Source of the DNA: Amoebophrya sp. A120
Taxonomy: Eukaryota > Sar > Dinophyceae > Syndiniales > Amoebophryaceae
Length of the DNA stretch: 64,000 nucleotides
Assembly: GCA_905178155.1 (NCBI GenBank)
Contig: CAJINV010000002.1
Span: forward strand, 7,098,743-7,162,742
Reading direction: 5' to 3'
Shown here piece after piece: positions 46,810-56,075 of this stretch (its first letter is position 1; every line of letters begins with the position of its first letter). The notes beneath the pieces were generated by a model that was given only the letters and a program-made list of their open reading frames with translations, ran no database searches and was not told where the DNA came from. A program made the position numbers and the translations under genes.

Positions 46810-47498
46810 CGATGCTGAGACTGCTGCTCGTTGCAGTAGCTATATATAGCGAAGAGGCGCCCTCATCAAGATGAAGACTGAGAAACACGTACGCATTCAA
46901 TTCTACTGCGGAGGTACAACACGTCGACGCACTTAGACCACCTAGAGCTGCTCGAGGCAACGATAGGCCACACACCCGATCTTCAGTTACGGCCAAGGTA
47001 AAGGCTTTCAGTCCTTGGCGTAAGTGCTGCGGGACAGTGGTTTAGCGAGGGTGACAGAAAATTTGAGCACGATCCCGGCCACCTCCAGGTAGAGGAAATA
47101 CAGAAAAGATCAGATAAACAAGAATTGCGCTGCCAGTTAGGAATCTGACAGCGGAGAGCAACGAGTATAGGTGGACTTGCCGTGTATTCGCCAAAGTATT
47201 TGGTGCCGTTATGCGCGTGCAGGCACGACAGGCCGCGCGCTCTCGTGGACGGCATTCGCTTTCCCCCGAGGAACGATCCGAGGCGTAAAAGCGGCCGGAA
47301 TAGGGCTAGTCGTCGCAGTTAGAGCCAATTCAAATCTGAGAACAAGAACGAGAAGAAAGACTAAACTCTCCACGATTGGGATTGTCCCTCTTGAACTACA
47401 TTTTTGCTTTTTTAGGAAGGAGCCCGGTCGTCGTACATCTATATCATCTTACCTTTTCATACATTGCCGCGCGGTTCTTTTACTTGTTCACAATCAAA
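46810..47498. other. Intergenic / 5' flank
   Basis: No supported gene. The frame of the next gene is open to 47376 without an ATG; the first ATG is at 47499. Confidence 0.5.
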
Positions 47499-49700
47499 AT
47501 GCCTGCCGCCCCGACCGCAGCTACCAAGCTGATCACTCTGGACACGGCTGTCCGCGCAGCCGCACAGCGGAGGCAGCAACTACATACGCCAACTGTCGCC
47601 CCGCAAGCAAAGAATGACACGCATGATCCGCAGCATAAGCGGCCCAATCCGCAGACTGTCCAGCCTGGCGGGGTGTTGTTTTTGCCGTCACCGACAAGCG
47701 CCGCGACAAACCAGCGCCTTCAGCTGCACGAAGTACACACTCCAAAAAGTCGTCGTGCCATTAGCCTGGAACAAGATGAAGCAGGAAAAAAGGATGCGAA
47801 GGAGCAAGGCCATCCACCTAATTCCATGCTCACTCCCACACCCTGCCGCGCAAAAATGCAAAGCAGATTGTCCAGCAGAAACAAAGTCGACACTTCTGAG
47901 GACCACAAACACAACAGTACCAGGGACTCCATCGCATCAACCACATCCACACAAAAGGAGAAGCGTCTCTCGACGCAAATTCATCAGAACAACAAGCAGC
48001 TATCCACAGTAAATTTCCCGTACGCGTACAATTGCAGTCTCTGCATGGCAAAACTTGCCATCAGTCCTAGTCTAGCATGACAAGTTGGACAGTGCAAGTT
48101 GGCGCAATTTGTCATGCATTTTGTACATGTACGGGAAATTTACAGTGCATAGCAGCAAGATCCCCCACGGATGAACGACTACTCCGACGTGCTAACCGGT
48201 TTGACCGGTTATCAAATGTGAAAATGTCTGGGTCTGGAAACTTGTGATGCTGGGTGGCGTCTCATGATGAGCCCACAAGTGCTGGCTCAGCATGACAAGT
48301 TTCTGAGCTTCTAGGTGTTGCCCAATCTGCATGACAAACTGCGTTTCTGCATCACAGAAAAATGGAGCTCTTGGGTAACGTGCATGACAGATTTAAGAGT
48401 CATGCCAGACAAGCATGACAAACATGCAGTCTTCCAGACCCAGACACTTTTGCACTTGATACCGGTTCGCAGGGGTCCATCTCCCTAGTCACCGCTCTGT
48501 TGGCTGGTTTCGCGTTTGCAGGTCTCTCCTCCGTCAGCCGGGAGGACTACGAAACCGGGCCGGCGTGGGCCTCGTACTCCTTTCCAGTGGTCACAGGGAT
48601 TTCCATTGCCTTGTCCCTGTACACGAGCGTGTGTTGCGCAATTTTGGAGCAGCAAGGGCGAATCGCAAAGGCGTTGGCAGTCGCGAGAGGGGAAAACACG
48701 GTGGCGAGGGTGAAATACGAGCAGCAGTTGGAAAAGTGGTACATTTGTAATCTCCGAAGATGAAAAAGCCTACCGCGCATTCGTGGATATGATGCGTGAA
48801 TGTCGTGACCATTCGGTCGGTGTTTAGTTTCTTCAATGACCCGCTTCGATGTGAGTACTTCTTCTGTTTTCATTTTTGTTCTTTGCGGGAGTTGTCTATG
48901 TCTTCAACATGTCATATCAATCTACTCCAATCACGACATAAATGATCTCGATAGGTATGGCGAAGATTCGTTTCGCACGTGGCGCACGCAGCTGGTTTGG
49001 GTTTTCATGTACGGCTCCCCGTCCTTTGCGGTTTCCATCGGACTGATGTGCGTCATCAAAATGCCCCTGGTCCAGGGCCTGATTTGCTTTGCCGTGTTTG
49101 CGGTCCTCGGCGTTTCCATCATCTCCACCCTGCTTTGGTTAAACCGACCCTTCCGCGTGAAAGTTTTGTGTCTGGCAGCCACCACGCACGCCGCCCCTTA
49201 CGAAAGTGTAGATAAGAAGAGCCCCGCGATGCTGTTGTTCTCTGAGCGATGGGTAATAATTGTTTTCCTCGTGCTCGTTCGTGACGCAACGTCACACGCA
49301 TGATTCCTGCGCTGCCGCCGGGGCTTTTTGGCTGCGTAGTTTGCATGGAAAGTTCTTGGTCCGCGGGTGGAATTGGAAGGAGCGGCCAAAAGAACAGATT
49401 TGTATAGTTTTTCTACAGCCCGCCCGGCATGATGTGTTGTTTTGTAGTCAGGGGGAAGCTGTATCTTTCAGGTCGTGTCTGTTACTCCTGGATATTGTGA
49501 GTGTAATGTCAACGAGGGAACATAGGGGGTCCTCTTGTCCACGCCTCCATACACTCCGGGTGAGCAACATGAGCGACGAAGTGGTCCGATTGGAAATGAA
49601 GGAGCGACGCGAGTCGGAATTGAGCGTCGGGAATCTGCACGCTGTGGATGTTGAAGACGGGGAATTTTTCGGGGGAAATGACGCATCAAGTCGAGATTGA
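47499..49700 (+). CDS. Four-helix membrane protein, possibly an Orai-like calcium channel
   Basis: Five exons give a consistent 472-residue frame: 47499-48008, 48153-48203, 48461-48738, 48955-49252 and 49419-49700. Two introns are introners and two are ordinary GT-AG. The first ~185 residues are disordered. Four hydrophobic helices follow at about 193-211 (GSISLVTALLAGFAFAGL), 227-249 (SFPVVTGISIALSLYTSVCC), 293-314 (LVWVFMYGSPSFAVSIGLMC) and 319-341 (VQGLICFAVFAVLGVSIIST). The order, the short first loop and the LLxGFA pattern in helix 1 resemble Orai store-operated calcium channels, but the conserved acidic selectivity-filter residue is not obvious, so the assignment is tentative. A charged cytosolic tail (SDEVVRLEMKERRESELS) ends the protein. 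An alternative exon around 48827-48849 cannot be excluded. Confidence 0.6.
48009..48152 (+). mobile_element. Introner element with usable GT-AG ends
   Basis: The inverted arms are 48010-48023 (TAAATTTCCCGTAC) and 48129-48142 (GTACGGGAAATTTA), flanked by CAG direct repeats. The core carries two GCATGACAAG/TTTGTCATGC-type words in opposite orientation. The GT formed at the left junction and an AG eight to ten bases beyond the right arm (GCATAG) give a phase-0, 144-nt intron that skips an in-frame TAG. Confidence 0.75.
48204..48467 (+). mobile_element. Introner element, arm family beta, with 7-bp target duplication
   Basis: Inverted arms 48210-48239 (TATCAAATGTGAAAATGTCT...) and 48432-48461 (...ACACTTTTGCACTTGATA) are flanked by perfect ACCGGTT repeats (48204-48210 and 48461-48467). 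Deleting the element with one repeat copy leaves TTG ACC GGT TCG CAG in the correct frame for the first membrane helix. The edges are not GT-AG. The interior has three or more GCATGACAAA-like words. Confidence 0.88.
48739..48954 (+). other. GT-AG intron
   Basis: GTACAT...CGATAG, 216 nt, phase 2 (TG + G, Trp), joining LEKW to YGEDSFRTW. Confidence 0.6.
49253..49418 (+). other. GT-AG intron
   Basis: GTAATA...TTCTACAG, 166 nt, phase 0, leading to the charged C-terminal exon. Without it the frame stops at 49303. Confidence 0.55.
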
Positions 49701-51148
49701 AGTAAAAGTAATTGAAAATGAAATTTGGAGGCGCGCGGCAAAGATAGAAGTGTTGGAGAACAAGTTGCGGCTCCCCCACTCGGAGGATGACCCGTGCGGC
49801 CAAGAGCTGGCGTATGGAGAAATTCAATATATCGAATATAGATTTGAGCATGAGTTTGAGTTTCTATTTCTCGTCTGAGCGTAGAAGCACGCTTAACATT
49901 AACAGTGCTTCGTTGTAAGTTTCGAAGAAATCGGCACTTTTCTGCGGGTTGGTGCCGCGCTGGAAGACTTTATACCCTTTGATTGTATGATACGGATCTT
50001 CACATACCAAAAGCCACGTAGTTGTACTCAGCAGAACATTCGATGATGACAAAGACAATTGTACAAAAGTAGAATACTTAGCGTTAAGGTGTGATGTTGT
50101 GCGAAGTGTATGATGTTAAAGACAACTACCCCTGTTGCAAAATTATACGTCTGAGCGGCAGCATGGTAGACAAAAAGAACCTGACTACTACGCATACGCG
50201 AGACATCGCTATGCTCCTAACGTTCTTCGTCAAAGCTCAGGATCACACCAGTCGCACTTATGGTTCGAGTGGGGTATGTTCATCGCTCGACGGAGAAAGC
50301 AAAGGCGCAGCATTATCGTGACATTTTGTACGTTTCACTACTTTATTTCATTCGTCGTCCGCCTCACAGCAGACTCTCACAGCAGTAAACTACCTAAGTG
50401 CGACTTTCTGCTAGAAGTGACAGCCAATTTAGAACCGCCCTCCCCCTCCTTTTCTGCAGCGATACGATCCAAACATACAACTCAGTGGCTGTAGATGATC
50501 TCTTGCTTATTTTGACAAGGACAAGCAGGACGAGCGAGTGGTAGCTAAAGCTGTCGACCTCGAGTACGTACCACAGTGCATAATGCTCACATGATTGGGC
50601 TGTTCGTGCAATTCGTCGAAAATGATCTTCCGGATCGTCGCAACCGGGGGTGTTGAAGATATTTTCATGACTCCAGCAAAGTCGGAGCCATCAACATCGT
50701 TTCTCTTCTTCAATCAACATCGTAGGAGCCATCAACATCGTTTCTCTTCTCCAAAGTAGGGGCTATAAACGTACATCGTCGACGTGTGCAACAATGATTT
50801 CATCCGTTGGGAAGGTTCGATGTCCTCCTCGTAATTGCTAATGGTGCCTACAGCACGTCCCATTGATTCCGTGAAAAAGACGAGGAAGAATAATTATTGA
50901 AGCGTAGGCTTCTTTCAAACAACAACAAATTCTATCTAGGAAGGAATTTGATTGATTCTTTTCTTTATTTATTTGTCCCTTTTTTCGTTGATTGTTTCAG
51001 GAGCGAGGGCATTTTTAAAACCCAAGACCTGTATGTCGTCATTCCTTGATGACTCAGCCGTCTCAAGAAATAACGCAATCAAAACATCATCATGTTGACG
51101 AGGAGTAATCTTTCTCCTTCCGGAGAACGCCAAAATGACCGTTCTGGG
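49701..51148. other. Intergenic; distal part duplicated at 55485-56075
   Basis: No gene called. From about 50575 the sequence is clearly similar to 55485 onward (shared words GCTCACATGATTGGG, GTTGAAGATATTTTCATGA, CATCAACATCG, CTATCTAGGAAGGAATT), so the 5' flank was copied with the gene. ATCAACATCGT-type words repeat at 50690-50745. Confidence 0.7.
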
Positions 51149-54100
51149 ATGGTGTTGGTCGTGAAACCGTACGGCCGCGAGCGCTGCTCCGTTTGTGCAG
51201 CAGGTCTCCTACTAGCGACGCTTCTTTGCTTCCTTGGAAACCCCTCAGCGAATTTTTGGGCTAGTGGTCGCATCGGTGATAAGCGGAAGAAGGACATAGT
51301 TATCAACGCGGCAGTGGGCCAGGAAGAGCCGGATGGCGAACAGGCAGACTTCGCTCAGGAAGATGAAGAACAAGCAGCACTCGGACCCGAGGAAGTGCAA
51401 CCAGAACCTCAGTTTTTTCATCTTCGCAGCGCCAAAAAAAGTTCGGGATTTTCATCCTTCCCCAGCCTTGTTTCCACTTCCGACATGACCTCGTCCCTCG
51501 TGCAGCGAGCCGATTTCCCCCGACACCTTCCTTGTTTAACCGGCGATTGCCTCCCGCAAAACAGCATCCAGGGGTACGGGCTTCCTGGTCGTGTGGAGAA
51601 CCATGCAGGTTCTACTTCAACAGCTCCACCCATTTCATTTACTGCAAGAACGGTGCGGAGGCCAGGCGCCGACGTGGAGGACATGAGACTCTCGACGCAG
51701 GTTACGACCATGGACTTTCGCGGGACACAGCATTGGGACGTGCCCGTCGGCGGCAAGGACTACGTGGTGGTGCATGTAACCCGCGACAAGGCCGGAGGCG
51801 AAATTTCGGAAACATGGTCGCACCTGCCGCGGTTCAGGTTGCCCCATGAGTTGTTCAACCATCAGCACTGGCAGAGCGCTGTGCAGAAGGGGGTTAGATG
51901 GTTCGGAATCTATGGTCTCAACAAGACGGAAGAGGACGTCGATCTCCGAGAGGTGGTGATTTGGCACAGCGAGGCGGGTGGGCGCGAATGCAAGGAGCAA
52001 CCGCATCAGGTGTTCATGGGGTATATCCAGCCAAACGGACCGCCTCCGTGCACGCAGCCAAGCATGGAACCGATCCCGAGTGCCTGGTCCACCCTCCTGG
52101 GAAGCGAAACAAACAGCGCAACCAACGCCCATGACGGAAAGCCAAGAAGCGAGGGAAATCACATGGAGCTAAAGTACGAAAATAAAACAATCAAGGACGG
52201 GCTCATAAAAATGGACATCTTAAACTTCACTGTCCTGACAGTGAGCGAAGGCGACAATTTTGATTGGGGCCTGCGTCGTAACCATTGGGCCCATCTGCGA
52301 GGCTTCGAACTGCCCGAGGCATTTCAGCAACAGGACGTCGTTACATCTGCAGAGACTCAGCATCCAGGCCGTTATATCTGGTTTGGAGTGTGGTCGCCTT
52401 TTTTCCCCGGTCTTGACGAACTCGAGCCGGCTATGCGGGAGTTCACGGGCCAGTACGAACTCGTGGTATGCATTGCAAATATGCCCTCTGGGTAAGGAAC
52501 GTTGTGAACTAACTTGTGATGCTCTCTGTCCTGCATCTTCACACGAAAATCTGTAATTCGTAGCGTACCCGGTCAGCAAAAAGAAAAAAACATAGCTCCG
52601 AGGCCGATCCACATGATGATGATGATGATGATGATAATGATGGTCTCGATGTGTAACAAAACCTGTCCACATCATCACATCAACTTTTGGCCACGTACTT
52701 GAAAGTCAAAGTCGTGCATTGCTCATGCGTAATAGGCATAGCAAAGGTGTTGCAGATGAAGCAGTACCTGCATGCCTTCCAGACCCAGACATATTTGCAT
52801 TCGATATGTGGTCATGTGGCACAACATCAAGGATGGCACCGAATGCATCGACTTTAGAACAGAGCCAAGATACAGCGATCCCTGCGATACGGAAACCGCT
52901 CGACCAATTCCCGAGTCCTGGACGAGAGGTTTTGCCTTCGAGCCGATCCAGTTCGTGAATGACACAGTTCTTGCTGCGCTCGAAGCGGAGATGCGACCGC
53001 CCGGCCAGAAAAAACCGTGGGTCTACACAAACGAAACAGTTCGCTGGTATGGCAAAACTGACTACGTAACGACGACGGAGTGGGAAGGAGACAACTACGG
53101 CTGGGGGCATCGCCGGACGTGGTGGGCGCACTTACCTACGTTTCAGTTCCCGAAGTCAGTCGACCGACAGGAGGTCCAAGGGTTTCGAGAAAAAAACGGC
53201 GGGGCGGTTTGGCTCGGTTTGCGCGCTCATTTTGGTGGAACCCGCGACAACACTCTTCTTGAAGTGAGAAGGCCCGCAGACACCATGGTCATCATCTGGC
53301 ACAACGAAGCCACCGGGGCCGAATGCGTCGAGTTCGACAGGGAGTCAAAGTACGGCGGGCCGTGCTTGTCGCCACGCGCCCGACCGATTCCCAGCTCGTG
53401 GAAAAAAGAAGCATCCGGTGTGTCGTTTTCGCAAAAGGCCAGTCGGGATTCAACCACCAGCTTCCAGCTCAACCCCCCGTCGCCCTCTCTACTGCGAGGT
53501 GGAAAAACTACGGCCTCAGTGTCCTTCGTGCAGGAAGAAAAAACGGGACGCAAAAAAGAACAACAGGGTTACAGTTCCGGCAGCACGTCCTGTGGGTCCA
53601 GTGGAGAGGACGTTTCCTCCCCTCGCAGCTCCAGCTCCTTTGCGCAACTACAACAAGGGACGACGACACTGTCCGATGCTGAAAGCGCGGCGCAACAACT
53701 GGAAGCTTTGCAAGATGTGCGGGAGCAGGCACATCAAAAGGGGTTCACGGTTGACAAAGACGGGCACGTCAGTGCCTTGGCGAGTGGAGGAAGCAGTAAC
53801 GGGGTCCCCGATTTGGATTATATCGCAAGAAAAACTGTCTCAGTCTCAACTTGTCATGCGGAATTCCCTTGAGACAGTTAGTTTTTTTTTTTTGCCATGC
53901 TCGACATGCAAGAAACGCGTCTTTCGTATGTGTTTTCCCTTGTAGAAGTGTCTACGCATCTACTTCACATCAACATGCTGAGCAAAAAAATTGTAGTGCT
54001 GAGTCTGCAAAGGTTCGAGACTAAGACAGTTTTTTCTCACGAAAGCCGACTTTCCGATACCGATAGACCGCCGGTACTACCAGTTCGAGCAAATCGAGAG

Positions 54101-54202
54101 CCGAATCGCGGAGGAGAAACTGGAACAAGAACGTGCCGACCGCTTGGTGGAGCAGAGCCTCGTCCACGGGGGAGTAGCTGAGCAGAGCCGATCCACTGAT
54201 GA

Positions 54203-54233
<31 letters not shown>

Positions 54234-54828
54234 GCGCATGATGAGCAGGATGGTGCTGGGCACAGCCCGGTCGCGGCTCCTTTGCAAGGTTCTTGGACCA
54301 CGACCACCAGGAACACACCCTGTGGTTGCTTCACCGCCGAAAATTATGGTGAGAGCGAGAGGCATGTATTTTTTTTGCGATGTGTTTTCGGTTTTACATC
54401 GTACAGAATACATGCTTACGGAGTATACTGGAGGAGAACGGCCGCAGATTCGTACACTGTGCATCGTACATCATGCACGCAGTGTACTAGGGTGGGTCAC
54501 GTACTAGGGTAGGGCACAGTGTACAGGTAAAGCCTCCAATGTACTTTGTAAGCATGTATTCTGTACGATGTAAAACCGAAAACACATCGCAAAAAAAGCG
54601 CATGCCTCTCGCCCCCACCATACCCGTTGCTTCGGGTGCCAGCACAGCACCTGGAACTCTCTTCCACAGGACGACTCCTTTCCATCGTACGACTCGGACG
54701 ACGGATACGTGTCGGATATTGGGCACCGCCCGGGAGTTCCAGTGTACCTGGCCGGGAGAAGTAAAGGACCCTCGTCTAGGTCCTCGGGACTCGGTGGTGC
54801 AATTTCGTCCTTCGGGGGGAGACGCTGA
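51149..54828 (+). CDS. Secreted or anchored three-repeat protein, tandem paralogue 1
   Basis: The start at 51149 is chosen over the ATG at 51092 because only it is conserved in the paralogue (56076). The N-terminus has a signal peptide or anchor (CSVCAAGLLLATLLCFLGNP). Three diverged repeats of ~120-130 residues follow, at about 51697-52088, 52167-52465 plus 52811-52922, and 53038-53402. Each shows RxxWWAHLPxFxLP, WFG or WLG, VxIWHNEATGxEC and RPIPSSW. Then come a Ser-rich tract, a Glu/Gln helix (IESRIAEEKLEQERADR), a poly-Ser run and YLAGRSKG...SSFGGRR. Provisional exons (51149-52465, 52811-53836, 54030-54347, 54622-54828) give ~955 residues; the last two junctions are uncertain. I recognise no known domain. 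Two of its three introns keep clear inverted arms; the first has one degenerate arm. Confidence 0.7.
52463..52811 (+). mobile_element. Introner element, arm family beta, GTGG target duplication
   Basis: The right arm 52776-52807 (CTTCCAGACCCAGACATATT...) matches family beta. The left arm from 52467 (TATGCATTGCAAATATG) is partly degenerate. GTGG flanks it at 52463-52466 and 52808-52811. Precise removal joins YELV to VMWHNIKDGTEC, restoring the VxIWHNEATGxEC motif seen in repeat 3. The interior includes an ATG-repeat microsatellite at 52613-52641. Confidence 0.82.
53828..54038 (+). mobile_element. Introner element with AGAAAAACTGTCTCAG arms
   Basis: The arms 53828-53850 (AGAAAAACTGTCTCAGTCTC) and 54014-54037 (GAGACTAAGACAGTTTTTTC) are inverted repeats. 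A phase-0 GT-AG pair exists inside the arms (GT at 53837, AG at 54028-54029), so spliceosomal removal with canonical sites is possible although it would leave arm-derived codons. TTGTCATGC is present near the left arm. Confidence 0.75.
54345..54622 (+). mobile_element. Introner element with ~75-bp arms and nested hairpin
   Basis: The arms 54345-54420 and 54548-54622 are near-perfect inverted repeats, the longest of any intron here (core words GCGATGTGTTTTCGGTTTTA and its complement). The loop contains a second perfect inverted pair, GTACACTGTGC (54452-54462) and GCACAGTGTAC (54514-54524). The exon continues with TRCFGCQHSTWNSLPQDDS if removal ends at 54621. The exact splice sites are unresolved. 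Confidence 0.8.
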
Positions 54829-56075
54829 TGAATAAAACGTTGACTGTGGAGGTGGAAGGAGCAGCTTCGAATGAATTTCAATTTTTTCGATCTATTTGTA
54901 TTTCGTCGATTCAGGAAATCGAAATTCCGAAGACCAAAGCCGTTGACTAACTGCGACCAGTAGAGTCGTCATTTTCTGTCTTCCTCTTCCTTCTCCTGAA
55001 GAAGAAGATTAAGATTTAGTATGCGCGACTTCGCGCTCGGGCTTCGTCTTCCGCTTCCCACTGACTTGGAGGACTTGCACTAGCTTACAAATGAAACAAA
55101 AATATTACAATTGTCTTTGACGAATCTAATCAGCAGCACCAGAATTACAGCAAAGACGCTGAAATTTATGCCTCGTATGTTGGAATAGCCGTACCCGTAT
55201 GTTTCTACATTGTAATTTTTTTTCGATTTCGATTTCGTTTTCTTGTGCTGATGATCTTCTACCGAATTTGGTTTTTTGATGTTTGTTGTGACTACTCTCA
55301 GTTTGATGTCAATATGTAAAAAAAATTAATGTCCTGTTCGAACGTATCCTTCTGCGACTCTAACCAGATCCAAGTGAGCGTGATGTTCTTATTCATTCAT
55401 AAGTTGTTTTGGTGACGAGCACAAGTTTAGAAAAAAATCTGGCAAAGAGGTTGTGTTAGTTGTAAGTTAGTCTTGTTTGTTTGATGCTCACATGATTGGG
55501 TTGATGTTCGTGAAATTCGTCGAGAATGATCTCGGTGATCGTCGCAACCGGGGATGTTGAAGATATTTTCATGAATCCACAGAAGCATCGTTTCTCTTCT
55601 TCAATGAGCCATCAACATCGTTTGTCTTCTCCAAAGTAGTACCCATAAACTACATCGTCGTGTGGTGCAACAAAGATTTCACTCGTTGGGAATGTCCTCC
55701 TCGTAAACTTCGTAACCAAGTAAACCAGATCCTTCCTCCATTAAGCACTTGGTAATGGTGCTTACAGCATGTCGCATTGATGAGTTCGTGAAAAAGACGA
55801 GGAAGAATAATTACTGAAGCGTAGGCTTCTTTCAAACAAATTCTATCTAGGAAGGAATTGGATTGATTCTTTTTTTTTTTTGTCATGTTGTTCGTTGATT
55901 GTTTTAGGACGAGCAAGGGCATTTTAGAAACCTAAGACCCGTTGGTATTATTCTTGATCACTCAGAAGTAGTCTCAAGAAATAGCGCAATCAAAACATCA
56001 CCATGTTGATGAGGAGTCTCAGTCTGTAATCTTTCTCCTTCCACCGGCAAACATCATCGCAAGGACCGTTCTGGG
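54829..56075. other. Intergenic between the tandem paralogues
   Basis: The 3' flank of unit 1 followed by the 5' flank of unit 2. An ATG at 56002 in unit 2 is followed by a stop after about eight codons, unlike its counterpart at 51092. No additional gene seen. Confidence 0.65.

Larger units (their letters stand above)
50575..55475 (+). repeat. Tandem duplication, unit 1
   Basis: Contains a complete gene with both flanks. Its 5' flank matches 55485 onward. Its 3' flank (CTCTAACCAGATCCAAGTGA, TCTGGCAAAGAGGTTG) matches 61350-61460. The coding parts have diverged strongly in the middle. Confidence 0.85.

Noticed and set aside
51092-51148. Upstream ATG of paralogue 1
   Set aside because: The matching ATG of paralogue 2 meets a stop after a few codons, whereas the ATG at 51149 is conserved in both.
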